DNA from: Phycisphaerae bacterium
GTDB lineage: Bacteria; Planctomycetota; Phycisphaerae; Sedimentisphaerales; Anaerobacaceae
Assembly (NCBI GenBank): GCA_017993835.1
Contig: JAGOLX010000010.1
Location: forward strand, 85,587 to 149,586
Direction: 5' to 3'
Length of the DNA stretch: 64,000 nt
Shown here: positions 51,898 to 60,899 of the stretch, in pieces
How the letters are laid out: the number at the start of each line of letters is the position of its first letter
How positions within the stretch are numbered: position 1 is the first letter of the stretch
Position numbers and translations under genes: made by a program
The notes under the pieces: generated by a model
Seen by the model: only the letters and a program-made list of their open reading frames with translations
Databases searched by the model: none
What the model was told of the DNA's origin: nothing

Positions 51898-54800
51898 ATG
51901 GGAATAATGAAGAAGGCTCTGCTGTCGATCTTGCTCGTGGTTTTTCCAATCGCGCCGGCGGGGGCTGGTTTCCCGAGCGGCGATCTCGTCGGCACTGCCG
52001 GGGCGGGCCGGGTCGTGCTCAACGAACTGCTGGCGTCGAACGTGGACTACTTCCCCGATGCCCAGGGGGAATTCGACGACTGGATCGAACTGTACAATCC
52101 CGGCGATGTCGCGGTGGACGTCGGGGGGATGTACCTGACGGACAACCTGTCCGATCTCACGAAGTGGCGGATTCCCGTCGGCAAGACCGCGCTAACGACG
52201 ATCGCGGCCCATGGGCTTCTGCTCATCTGGGCCGACAAGGATGTCACGCAGGAAGGTCTCCACGCGGACTTCTCGCTCGACGCCGGCGGCGAGGAACTGG
52301 CTCTCGTCGATGCGGACGGCGTCACGATCCTGGACAGCATCACGTTCGGCGAGCAACGGGCGGATGTGTCTTACGGCCGGGTCCCGGACGGGACCGACGC
52401 GTGGCAGCTCATGGCCTTTCCCACTCCCGGCGGGTCGAACGTCCAGATGTACGCCGGGTTTGTCGACGAGCCGCAGATCACGCCGGGGCACGGCTTCTAC
52501 AGCAGTCCGGTCCAGGTCACCATCGCCAGCGGCACGCCCGACGCGGTGATCTACTACACGACGGATGGCAGCGATCCCTATCTGGTCGATTCGACGCGTC
52601 CGAGTTCCACCGCGACAGTGTACAGCGGGCCTCTGCAGGTCAGCAAGACGACCTGCCTACGGGCCGCGGCTGTGCGACCCGGCTGGCGGGCCTCGACCAT
52701 CGAGACGCAAACCTACTTGTTCGTCAGCGACATCATTCGACAGTCTCCGAATGGGGCGTCGCCCGGTTCGCCCTGGCCTTCCGGCAGCGTGAACGGGCAG
52801 GTGATCGATTACGGCATGGACCCCGACGTGGTGAACGATCCCAAGTACCACGATCTCATGGACGATGCGATGGTCTCGATCCCGTCGATTTCGCTGGTGA
52901 CGAACCTGTCCAATCTGTTCGATCCGTCGAGGGGCATCTACGTCAACGCCTTGGAGGACAGGCGCGATTGGGAACGTCCCGTCTCGGTGGAGCTGGTGAA
53001 TCCGGACGGGAGCGAGGGCTTCCAGATCGACGCGGGGATCCGCATTCGCGGCGGCTTCAGCCGGACGGGCAGCAATCCCAAGCACTCGTTCCGCCTGTTC
53101 TTCCGAAGCGCGTACGGATCGTCCTCGCTGAAGTACCCGCTGTTCGACTCCGAAGGCGCGGACGAGTTCGAGCATGTGGACCTGCGGACCGCCCAGAACT
53201 ACGCCTGGAGCGTGGACACCTTCAACAACGGCGCGAAGAATACGTTCGTTCGCGAGGAGTTCTGTCGGGATCTGCAGCGGGAGACGGGTCAGCCATACAC
53301 GCGAACCCGGTATTATCACCTCTACATCAACGGCCAGTACTGGGGCCTCTACGAGACGCAGGAGCGGTCCGAGGCGTCGTACGCGGCCACCTATTTCGGC
53401 GGCGAGGAGGAGGAGTACGACGTCATCACGCCGAACTTCGCCACGGACGGCACGATTGATGAATGGTATCTGCTGTGGTCGCTGTGTCAGCAGGGTTTCG
53501 CGACCGACCAGCAGTACTACGCCGTGCAGGGCAAGAACCCCGACGGCACGGACAACCCGACCCTGCCCGTCCGCGTGGATCTCGACAATCTGATCGACTA
53601 CATGCTCGGGATCTTCTTCACGGGCAACGACGACGCCCCGGTGGGACTGGGCGGCGGCTCGGCAAACAACTTTTTTGCGATCCGAAATAGAACGATGGAG
53701 TCCCGTCAGGGCTGGATCTTCTTCGCCTACGACAACGAGCATTCCCTCGGGACCTACCGAGATGTCTACGATGACCGCACGGCCCCCGTGTCCGCAGGCC
53801 AGTCGCGTTCCAGTTTCAATCCGCAGTGGCTGCACCAGAAGCTGATGGTGCATCCGGAGTACTGCATGGAGTTCGCGGACCATGTGCACAAGCACTTCTT
53901 CAACGCCGGCGTGATGACGCCCGAGAAGGCCATCGCCCTGTGTCTGTCCCGCGCGAATCAGATCGACCTGGCCATCATCGCGGAGTCCGCCCGCTGGGGC
54001 GACCAGAGACCGAGTCGGGCGAACAATCCGTATACGAAGGAGGACTGGTGGGCCGAGGTCAACGGATACCTGATCGAGACCTACTTCCCCATCCGGACTC
54101 AGATCGTCCTGAATCAGCTTCGCAACCGGGGACTGTATCCCAACGTCGACGCACCCGTGTTCTCGGTGAACGGCTCCTATCAGCACGGGGGTTATGTTTC
54201 CTCTGCGGACGCCCTCGCGATGGCCGGCGGCGGCGCCGTCTGGTACACGCTCGACGGCTCCGATCCCCGCATCCCCGGCGTGGCCGCCTCCGCGGGCGAT
54301 GCGGTTGTGCTGGTTCCGGAGAGCGCCCCGAAGCGGGCATTCGTCCCCACCGGCGCGATCGACGACGCCTGGCGGAGCCACCCCGCGTTCAACGATTCCG
54401 CCTGGTCCGCGGGCGCGGGCGGAGTTGGCTACGAGCGGGGCACCGGCTACGAGTCGTACTTCGCCATCGATGTCGAGGCCGGGATGTACGGGCGGAACAC
54501 GACCTGCTACATCCGAATTCCCTTTGCCCTGACCTCCGAGCAGCGTGCCGGCCTTTCCAGCCTGGCGATCCGGACCCGCTGCGACGACGCCTTCGTCGCC
54601 TATCTCAACGGGGTCGAAGTGGCCCGAACGCGGTTCACAGGCGAACCGACGTGGGACTCCGCTGCGAGCGAGCAGGTCTCGGACGACCAGTCGATCGCCC
54701 TCACGGAAACGAACATCAGCGCCCATCTCGGCGTGCTGCGAGCGGGCGTGAACCTCCTGGCTATCCAAGCCATGAATATCAACACGACCAGCACCGATTT

Positions 54801-55470
54801 CCTGATCTCGGTCGAGCTGGTGTCGGGCGGCGCGACGGGCGAGAGCGCGCCCGCAGGGGTCTCTCCGACGGCCCTGCTCTACACCGAGCCGATCTCGCTG
54901 GAACACAGCGCGCGGGTGAAGGCCAGGTCGCTGTCGGGCGCGACGTGGAGTGCTTCGAACGAAGCGGTCTTCGCGGTAGGCCCGGTCGCGGATTCCCTGC
55001 GAATCAGCGAGATCATGTACCACCCCCAGGACACCGGCAGTCCGGATGACGCGAACGCGGAGTACATCGAGCTGACCAACGTCGGCAGCGAGACGATCCG
55101 TCTCGATCTGGTCCGGATTTCCGACGGCGTGGACTTTGAATTCGGCGGCGTCGAGCTTTCGCCGGGCGGATGTGTGCTGGTCGTCAAGGATCTCGCTGTC
55201 TTCGAGGCCCGATATGGCTCCGGCCTTCCCATCGCCGGCGAGTATTCCGGCTCGCTGAGCAACGCCGGCGAGCGGATCGAACTGCAGGATGCCCTGGGTG
55301 CGACGATCCAGGCGGTCTCCTACGAGGACGGCTGGTATCCCGCCACCGACGGGACCGGCTACTCCCTGACCGCGACGGACCCGCAGACCGCCGACCCCGC
55401 CGCCGACTCCGATGCAACTGCCTGGCGGCCCAGCGCCGAGCCGGGCGGCTCTCCCGGACGTCTGGACTGA
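51898..55470 (+). CDS. Exported CotH-kinase and lamin-tail domain protein
   Basis: A 1190-residue protein; ATG 51898, or 51907 nine bases later. Signal peptide (ALLSILLVVFPIAPAGAG), lamin-tail domain (about 35-175, VVLNELLASNVDYFPDAQGEFDDWIELYNP), chitobiase-like repeat (PVQVTIASGTPDAVIYYTTDG), a CotH domain (about 320-640: HSFRLFFRSAYG, FVREEFCRDLQRETGQPYTRTRYYHLYINGQYWGLYE, FFAYDNEHSLG) and a second lamin-tail domain near the C-terminus (RISEIMYHPQDTGSPDDANAEYIELTN). CotH proteins can act as atypical protein kinases. A TTGCCC-N17-TAAGAT at 51861-51889 would give almost no leader. Confidence 0.85.
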   Translation: MGIMKKALLSILLVVFPIAPAGAGFPSGDLVGTAGAGRVVLNELLASNVDYFPDAQGEFDDWIELYNPGDVAVDVGGMYLTDNLSDLTKWRIPVGKTALTTIAAHGLLLIWADKDVTQEGLHADFSLDAGGEELALVDADGVTILDSITFGEQRADVSYGRVPDGTDAWQLMAFPTPGGSNVQMYAGFVDEPQITPGHGFYSSPVQVTIASGTPDAVIYYTTDGSDPYLVDSTRPSSTATVYSGPLQVSKTTCLRAAAVRPGWRASTIETQTYLFVSDIIRQSPNGASPGSPWPSGSVNGQVIDYGMDPDVVNDPKYHDLMDDAMVSIPSISLVTNLSNLFDPSRGIYVNALEDRRDWERPVSVELVNPDGSEGFQIDAGIRIRGGFSRTGSNPKHSFRLFFRSAYGSSSLKYPLFDSEGADEFEHVDLRTAQNYAWSVDTFNNGAKNTFVREEFCRDLQRETGQPYTRTRYYHLYINGQYWGLYETQERSEASYAATYFGGEEEEYDVITPNFATDGTIDEWYLLWSLCQQGFATDQQYYAVQGKNPDGTDNPTLPVRVDLDNLIDYMLGIFFTGNDDAPVGLGGGSANNFFAIRNRTMESRQGWIFFAYDNEHSLGTYRDVYDDRTAPVSAGQSRSSFNPQWLHQKLMVHPEYCMEFADHVHKHFFNAGVMTPEKAIALCLSRANQIDLAIIAESARWGDQRPSRANNPYTKEDWWAEVNGYLIETYFPIRTQIVLNQLRNRGLYPNVDAPVFSVNGSYQHGGYVSSADALAMAGGGAVWYTLDGSDPRIPGVAASAGDAVVLVPESAPKRAFVPTGAIDDAWRSHPAFNDSAWSAGAGGVGYERGTGYESYFAIDVEAGMYGRNTTCYIRIPFALTSEQRAGLSSLAIRTRCDDAFVAYLNGVEVARTRFTGEPTWDSAASEQVSDDQSIALTETNISAHLGVLRAGVNLLAIQAMNINTTSTDFLISVELVSGGATGESAPAGVSPTALLYTEPISLEHSARVKARSLSGATWSASNEAVFAVGPVADSLRISEIMYHPQDTGSPDDANAEYIELTNVGSETIRLDLVRISDGVDFEFGGVELSPGGCVLVVKDLAVFEARYGSGLPIAGEYSGSLSNAGERIELQDALGATIQAVSYEDGWYPATDGTGYSLTATDPQTADPAADSDATAWRPSAEPGGSPGRLD

Positions 55471-55495
55471 GACGGTTGCACCGATACAGCCCGCT

Positions 55496-55612
55496 TGTAG
55501 TGTGCCCGCAAGGGCATCCACCCGTAGCACGGGCATCTTGCCCGTGATCCGGAATCATGGGCGCTCGCGCCCATGCTACGGATAACGCCTTACGGCGTCA
55601 CTACGAGCCAGA
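55496..55612. repeat. Interspersed repeat 'B' copy
   Basis: TAGTGTGCCCGCAAGGGCAT, GTAGCACGGGCATCTTGCCC, CATGGGCGCTCGCGCCCATG, GATAACGCCTTACGGCGTCA. These are the same palindrome types that are inserted within rsmA. It starts about 25 bases after the CotH gene. Confidence 0.75.
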
Positions 55613-55690
55613 TCGCCGCGTGCTCGGAACCTGATTGAGCACGGGACTGTTCTTGCTCGCGTGCCATGGGGGTTCACGGAGACCCTCGAC

Positions 55691-56128
55691 TGTCATTCCC
55701 GCGGAAGCGGGAATCCACTCTCTCGGTCGCGCCTGGTCCCAAGGTTCCTGGATTCCTGCGTGCGCAGGAATGACAGGGTCGCGACGTGTGACCGGCCATC
55801 ATCCCTGCATCGCGTCCGCCCCCCGGCTGGATCATGCGTGACCCCCGTGCCGGATGGCGTCCGACCCCCATCTTGTCATTCCCGCGGAAGCGGGAATCCA
55901 CTCTCCCGGTCGCGCCTGGTCCCAAGGTTCCTGGATTCCTGCGTGCGCAGGAATGACAGAGTCACGACGTGTGACCGGCCATCATCCCTGCATCGCGTCC
56001 GCCTCCCGGCTGGATCATGCGTGACCCCCGTGCCGGATGGCGCCCGACCCCCGTCTTGTCATTCCCGCGGAAGCGGGAATCCATTCTCCCGGTCGCGCCT
56101 GGTCCCAAGGTTCCTGGATTCCTGCTTG
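55691..56128. repeat. Tandem repeat of a 183-bp unit, 2.4 copies
   Basis: Units begin at 55691, 55874 and 56057 with TGTCATTCCCGCGGAAGCGG. Each full unit continues through GGTCGCGCCTGGTCCCAAGG, TGCGTGCGCAGGAATGACAG and a spacer with CCGGCTGGATCATGCGTGAC. Copies 1 and 2 differ at a few bases; copy 3 breaks off near 56128. The unit contains the type C palindrome, so it looks like an interspersed element that was amplified with its flank. Confidence 0.9.
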
Positions 56129-56129
56129 G

Positions 56130-56345
56130 CTTGGAGCAGCCTTCGGCCGCAACCCAAGTGCCTGCTGTAGAGGAACGGACGGACCGATCCGGAGTCCGGC
56201 GCGGTGCGGCGGGAGTTTGACGCTTTGGAGCCACCAGCAACAAAGGGGACCGCAACGTCCTCTGTGCTGCGTCAAACCTGTGAGCGAGCGTTTCGCTCGC
56301 GTTCACGCCGGAGGCTGCAATGCGGAAAACTCCCCTCGCACGACC
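56130..56345. repeat. Interspersed repeat 'G' copy and flank
   Basis: CAGCCTTCGGCCGCAACCCA, GGAGTTTGACGCTTTGGAGC, CACCAGCAACAAAGGGG, GAGCGAGCGTTTCGCTCGCG and GCGGAAAACTCCCC follow the same order as at 1510-1630. No gene is seen from 55471 to 56671. Confidence 0.55.
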
Positions 56346-56547
56346 GCTTCGGGCGTGCCTGCCATCGATTGGAACTGACGTTCCGATTCCTATGTATCGG
56401 GGGCTGTGTGCGTGTCCTGTCCGAGATGCTTGTCAGAGAAACAAGATATTGCGTCACTGCAGTGCAGGAATGACAGCGTCGGGGCGACGTCTCGTCGCCC
56501 TGCGGGAGGTCGCAACCAGGGTCATGCCCCCAACCTGGATCGACCGC

Positions 56548-56576
56548 TTGTCTGCAGGGGGAGCATCTGATAGAAT
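56548..56576 (+). promoter_or_regulatory. Promoter for the beta-helix/MBL fusion
   Basis: TTGTCT (56548-56553), 17 bases, TAGAAT (56571-56576), with a leader of about 90 bases to ATG 56672. Confidence 0.6.
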
Positions 56577-56671
56577 AGCGGATGGTAGCGTCGCCCGAGC
56601 GTGGACAACGGACTCGCGGATGGGTGGCGACACGACCCGGTGGCGACGCCAGAAGGGTGGAGGTGTCAGAC

Positions 56672-58825
56672 ATGTCAAAGACGCACGAACACAACGTTGC
56701 GATAGGGTGCACGGTCGCTTGTCTGCTGCTGACGGCGTCTATCGCTGCGGCGGCTCAACCCGTCGAGAACACAACACGCGGGACCCTGTATGACGACATC
56801 GGCTATGCGATTGCGGAGGCCGCCGACGGCGACGTGATCGAGGTCGCTCCCGGGACCTACAACGAAACCGTGGACTTCGCCGGCAAGGCGATCACGCTGA
56901 GATCGCAGAACCCGAGCGATTCCGGGGCGGTCGCTTCGACGGTGATCGATGGGAACGAGTGCGCGGTGTCCTTCGCAAACGACGAGGGCGCCGATTCCGT
57001 GCTCGCGGGCTTCACGATCACCGGCGCAACCTGTGGCATCTGCTGCAACGACACGGCTCCGACGATTCTGAATTGCCGCATTCTGGACAACACGGAGGCG
57101 GGTGTACGCATCTCGCAGCTCTGTCCTGCGGCCGTTGTCAACTGCATCATTGCAGGCAACGGCGGGGAAGGCGTCGGAATCGTGACGACTATCTTGGACG
57201 CCCGCACGGCATATGCCATAGTCGATCACTGCACGATTGTGGGCAATCGCGGCAGCGGCGTCTCCGGCGATTTCATCGTGACCAACTCCATCATTCGCGG
57301 CAACTGTCCCGAGGGCGCGTTCGGCCAGGTCTTTGGCACAATCGCGACAAGGGTGGCCTACTGCAACGTCGAGGGCGGCTACGACGGCATAGGCAACATC
57401 GACGAGGACCCCGAGTTCGTTTTGCCGGGCGCGTGGGCCAGGTTGGCCGATTCGACGCTCGCCTGGGTCCGCGGGAACTACCACCTGCTCTCGGATTCGC
57501 CGTGCATCGACGCAGGCGACCCCGCCTTCGTGGCGGACGTCATCGAGACCGACATCGACGGCCACGCCCGCATCAGTGGCAATCAGACGGACATCGGCTG
57601 CGACGAGGTCCCGCAAATCGTCTACCTCACGTGGTACGGCCGGGCGAGCGTCCGGATCGCATCGGGGGACACGGTGATCTACGTCGATCCGTACAACCTG
57701 AACGTCGAGCCACGCGACGGCGACCTGATCCTCGTGACGCACAGCCATAGCGACCATTACTCGCCGTCCGACATCGCCAAGGTCGCCAAGAGCAAGGCGG
57801 AATTCGTCGGCGCCGCCGATGTCGTGAAAGCCTATGGCCGCGGGCAGAGCCTCGCGCCGGGCCAGACCGTCGAGGTCGCGGGCGTCCGCATCACCGGGGT
57901 CGCGATGTACAACCTCACGAAGACGAACCATCCCAAGTCGAACAACTGGGTGGGCTTCATCGTCCAGATCGCCGGCATGCGGATCTACCTGGCGGGCGAC
58001 ACGGACCTGACGCCGGAGGTGAAGGCGGTGACGGACATCGACGTCGCCTTCCTGCCCGTCAGCAGCGCGTACACGATGAATGCTGCGGACGCCGCCGAGG
58101 CTACGAAGTCCATCCAGCCGACGCTGGCGGTCCCTTATCACTGGGGCACGAGTGCCGACGCGGAGCAGTTCTCGCTCCTGGCCGCCTGCAATGTCAAGGT
58201 GATGACGACCGGAGAGAAGATCAACTCCGAAACCTGGTCGGAGGACTTCACCTTCCTCGCTCACTGGAAGCTCGACGAAAGCGAGGGCCTCATCGCCTCC
58301 GACAGCGTGGGCGACCATGACGGTACGCTGGTCGGCGGTCCCGTCTGGGAGCCGACGGGCGGGCTGCTCAACGGCGCGATCCAGCTCGACGGCCTGGACG
58401 ACACGATCACGACGCTGTTTGTCCGCAACCCGGCGGAGGGCGTCTTCAGCGTCTTCGCGTGGGTCCGGGGCGGCGTCGCGGGCCAGACGATCCTCTCGCA
58501 GTCCGGCGGCGCGAACTGGCTCGTCGCGGACGCCTCGACGGGCGCCCTGGCGACGCAACTGAAGGCGGCCGGGCGCGGCAGTCGCGATCTGGTCTGCGAC
58601 GTGGGAATCGTCGACGGCGAATGGCATCAGGTCGGCCTGACCTGGGACGGCTCGTCTCGCACCCTCTACGTCGACAGCGTCATGGCCAAGACCGACACGC
58701 AGGGCTCGCAGGCCAGCCAGACGACCGGCCTGCGGATCGGCAGCGGCGCCAACGCCGAGCCGGGCACGTTCTGGGCCGGCCTGATCGACGACGTTCGGGT
58801 TTACAGCCGCGTCATCCAGCCGTGA
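56672..58825 (+). CDS. Exported fusion of parallel beta-helix, metallo-beta-lactamase fold and LamG domains
   Basis: A 717-residue protein, ATG 56672 behind GGAGG. Signal peptide (VACLLLTASIAAAAQ), then a pectate-lyase-like parallel beta-helix (about 35-310: IEVAPGTYNETVDFAGKAIT, VLAGFTITGA, CTIVGNRGSGVSG). Residues about 315-510 are a UlaG-type metallo-beta-lactamase fold with HSHSDH (357-362), LAGDTD (440-445) and PYHWGT (H490), so the metal site looks complete. Residues 512-717 are a LamG-like domain (LAHWKLDESEGLIASDSVGDHDG). The enzyme part usually acts in the cytoplasm on phosphoester or lactone substrates; here it seems to be exported with two carbohydrate-type modules. Confidence 0.8.
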   Translation: MSKTHEHNVAIGCTVACLLLTASIAAAAQPVENTTRGTLYDDIGYAIAEAADGDVIEVAPGTYNETVDFAGKAITLRSQNPSDSGAVASTVIDGNECAVSFANDEGADSVLAGFTITGATCGICCNDTAPTILNCRILDNTEAGVRISQLCPAAVVNCIIAGNGGEGVGIVTTILDARTAYAIVDHCTIVGNRGSGVSGDFIVTNSIIRGNCPEGAFGQVFGTIATRVAYCNVEGGYDGIGNIDEDPEFVLPGAWARLADSTLAWVRGNYHLLSDSPCIDAGDPAFVADVIETDIDGHARISGNQTDIGCDEVPQIVYLTWYGRASVRIASGDTVIYVDPYNLNVEPRDGDLILVTHSHSDHYSPSDIAKVAKSKAEFVGAADVVKAYGRGQSLAPGQTVEVAGVRITGVAMYNLTKTNHPKSNNWVGFIVQIAGMRIYLAGDTDLTPEVKAVTDIDVAFLPVSSAYTMNAADAAEATKSIQPTLAVPYHWGTSADAEQFSLLAACNVKVMTTGEKINSETWSEDFTFLAHWKLDESEGLIASDSVGDHDGTLVGGPVWEPTGGLLNGAIQLDGLDDTITTLFVRNPAEGVFSVFAWVRGGVAGQTILSQSGGANWLVADASTGALATQLKAAGRGSRDLVCDVGIVDGEWHQVGLTWDGSSRTLYVDSVMAKTDTQGSQASQTTGLRIGSGANAEPGTFWAGLIDDVRVYSRVIQP

Positions 58826-58872
58826 GCCACACCGGCCGGGACGCTCGACAAGCCTTCTTTCAGGGAGGAAAA

Positions 58873-60867
58873 ATGGTCCGCACACATTTGGCGATGTGCC
58901 TGTTCGCAGCCGGGTTGCTCCCGGCGGCCCAGGCGGCTCTGCCGGCACAAACACAGTTCGAGAAGGCACGAGGTCGGGTGGACTCGCTCCGTCTGGGTTC
59001 CTATGTGACCTCGGGCCACGTCGAGCAGCTCGCTGTCGACGAGAGCTTCCGCACTCGGGCGTGGGACACGATCCGGCGGATGGGCATCACGAAGCTCTAC
59101 GTCGAGGTCTATCGCAGTGGGCACACCGTCTCGACAGAGCATCTCGTGTTCGTCCGCGATTGGCTCCAGGGCAACGGCATCGAGGTCGTCGGCGGCATCG
59201 CTACGGTCCCCGGCGGCGACGTCGGCATTCGCCAGGAGGGACCGCTCGACTGGTTCAACTGGCAGAACGCCAAGACGCAGCGCGACCTGGAGTCGATCAT
59301 CCGCAGGACGGCGCCGCTCTTCGACACCTTCATCATCGACGACTTTCTCTGCACGGGCGACGTGAGCGCCGAATCGAGCCAGGCGAAGGGGGACCGCTCG
59401 TGGGGCGAGTACCGTCGGGAGCTGATGACGCGGGTGGCCCGCTCGGTCTTCATCGAGCCGGCCAGGCAGGTGAATCCCGACATCACGATGATCGTCAAAT
59501 ATCCGCAATGGTACGATCGATTTCATCTGTTCGGTTACGACACGCAGACCCTTCCACGTCTGTTCGACCGGGTGTGGGTGGGGACGGAGACGCGAGGGCG
59601 CAACACCCAGCGGTTCGGCTTCGTCCAGCCGTATGAAGGATTCGTCAACTACCGCTGGCTGGCCGGGATCGCGGGCGAGAAGATCGGCGCCGCCTGGTTC
59701 GATCACGGCGACTGCGCCGAGCACGACTTCCTCGACCAGGCGTACATGAGCGTTCTGGCAGGGGCGCGCGAGCTGGTCTTCTTCAATCTGGGCGACGTGG
59801 TCCAGGGGCACCCGGATCACGCGAAGGTCGTCGAGCAGTTCGACCGACTAGCCGACCTGGCGGGTTTCGTCCGCACGCATCCGGTCGTGGGCGTCCCGGC
59901 GTATAAGCCGCCCAACAGCGATCCCGCCGGGGATATGTACCTCATGGACTTCCTCGGCATGCTCGGTATCCCTCTGATCCCTGTCCACGAGTTCCCGGAG
60001 TCGGCGTCGACGATCTTCCTGCCGGCACAGGCGGCTGCCGATCCCAACCTGTTCGACCGCGTGATCGCCGCGTTGGACAAGGGGACGAACGTCATCGTCA
60101 CGGCGAGCCTCTTGCTGACCCTGCCCGAGGGCAGCGGGCTTGCACGAATGCTCGGCGTGGACCCGAATCTCCGATCCTCTCCGACTCGCGCCGCCTGTGT
60201 AGGACAGACGCCCGAAGGGACGACGGTCGATCTGGAGTCGCCCCTCGCGGCGGACCGGCCGGACGACATCGCCAGCAGCAGCGAGAGCAGATCGCTGCTG
60301 CTGTTTCGCACGGTCCCGGTTGCGCGAGGCCGCCTGTCGCTGCTCAACACGCACACGTACAGCCAGGCGGACTTCGACGCGGTCGGCGAGGTCCTGCTCT
60401 CTCCCCGTCGGCTCGGGCTACTGGCGCTGGGCGGTCCGGCGCTCGACGGGCTTCGCGCCGCCTTCCGAGACGCAGGCGGACCCTCTCTTGCGGGTCCGAG
60501 TTGCGTCACGCTGCATCTGTTCTCTGAGTCGTTGAAGAACGGAAACGACGGGACTTTCAACGCGCGCGGTTCGGAGTTCCGCCTTCAGGCGGGTCAAGAC
60601 CGCGTAAACGCGGAACTCCAAACGGGGCCCGATCTGCCTTTTTCCGACTCCGCGTCGGGCGGCGCCGGCTTCGTCGTCCAGAACTTCAACGACCAGGACG
60701 TGATCGTCACCGTCACGATGCCCCTCGGGAAACACGGCGAGCTTCGCGCTCTGGATCGATTCACCGGCCAACCCCTGTCTGTTCTTCCGACCGAATCCGC
60801 CGGCGAGTTCACGCTCGAAATCCCCTTGCCCGCCAGGGGACGGGTCTGGATTCAACTCGGGACTTAA
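58873..60867 (+). CDS. Large secreted protein of unknown function, TIM-barrel-like
   Basis: A 664-residue exported protein, ATG 58873 behind GGGAGG. Signal peptide (LAMCLFAAGLLPAAQAALP), then a region that reads like a TIM barrel of glycoside-hydrolase-like proteins: ITKLYVEVYRSG, NGIEVVGGIATV, FDTFIIDDFLCTGD, NPDITMIVKYPQWYDRF, FDRVWVGTETRG, ELVFFNLGDV. DD and E residues at strand ends could be catalytic. The C-terminal part has a glutamine-amidotransferase-like feel and a beta domain. About residues 556-585 come from an in-frame repeat. It follows the fusion gene by 47 bases. Not a family I can name. Confidence 0.55.
   Translation: MVRTHLAMCLFAAGLLPAAQAALPAQTQFEKARGRVDSLRLGSYVTSGHVEQLAVDESFRTRAWDTIRRMGITKLYVEVYRSGHTVSTEHLVFVRDWLQGNGIEVVGGIATVPGGDVGIRQEGPLDWFNWQNAKTQRDLESIIRRTAPLFDTFIIDDFLCTGDVSAESSQAKGDRSWGEYRRELMTRVARSVFIEPARQVNPDITMIVKYPQWYDRFHLFGYDTQTLPRLFDRVWVGTETRGRNTQRFGFVQPYEGFVNYRWLAGIAGEKIGAAWFDHGDCAEHDFLDQAYMSVLAGARELVFFNLGDVVQGHPDHAKVVEQFDRLADLAGFVRTHPVVGVPAYKPPNSDPAGDMYLMDFLGMLGIPLIPVHEFPESASTIFLPAQAAADPNLFDRVIAALDKGTNVIVTASLLLTLPEGSGLARMLGVDPNLRSSPTRAACVGQTPEGTTVDLESPLAADRPDDIASSSESRSLLLFRTVPVARGRLSLLNTHTYSQADFDAVGEVLLSPRRLGLLALGGPALDGLRAAFRDAGGPSLAGPSCVTLHLFSESLKNGNDGTFNARGSEFRLQAGQDRVNAELQTGPDLPFSDSASGGAGFVVQNFNDQDVIVTVTMPLGKHGELRALDRFTGQPLSVLPTESAGEFTLEIPLPARGRVWIQLGT
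60565..60622. repeat. Palindromic repeat inserted in frame in the 58873 gene
   Basis: CGCGCGGTTCGGAGTTCCGC and CTTCAGGCGG on one side pair roughly with ACCGCGTAAACGCGGAACTC on the other. It encodes a SEFRLQAGQDRVNAELQ peptide that looks unlike the rest of the protein. Confidence 0.6.
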
Positions 60868-60899
60868 CACGGAGCCTGCCGGCGTGTAGGATGCACGTC

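Noticed and set aside
52657..55536. 959-codon minus-strand frame opposite the CotH gene
   Set aside because: Same reason: high-GC shadow, no domain signature.
56675..58969. 764-codon minus-strand frame opposite the beta-helix/MBL fusion
   Set aside because: Codon-position shadow of a gene with clear domains and its own signal peptide; no start context.
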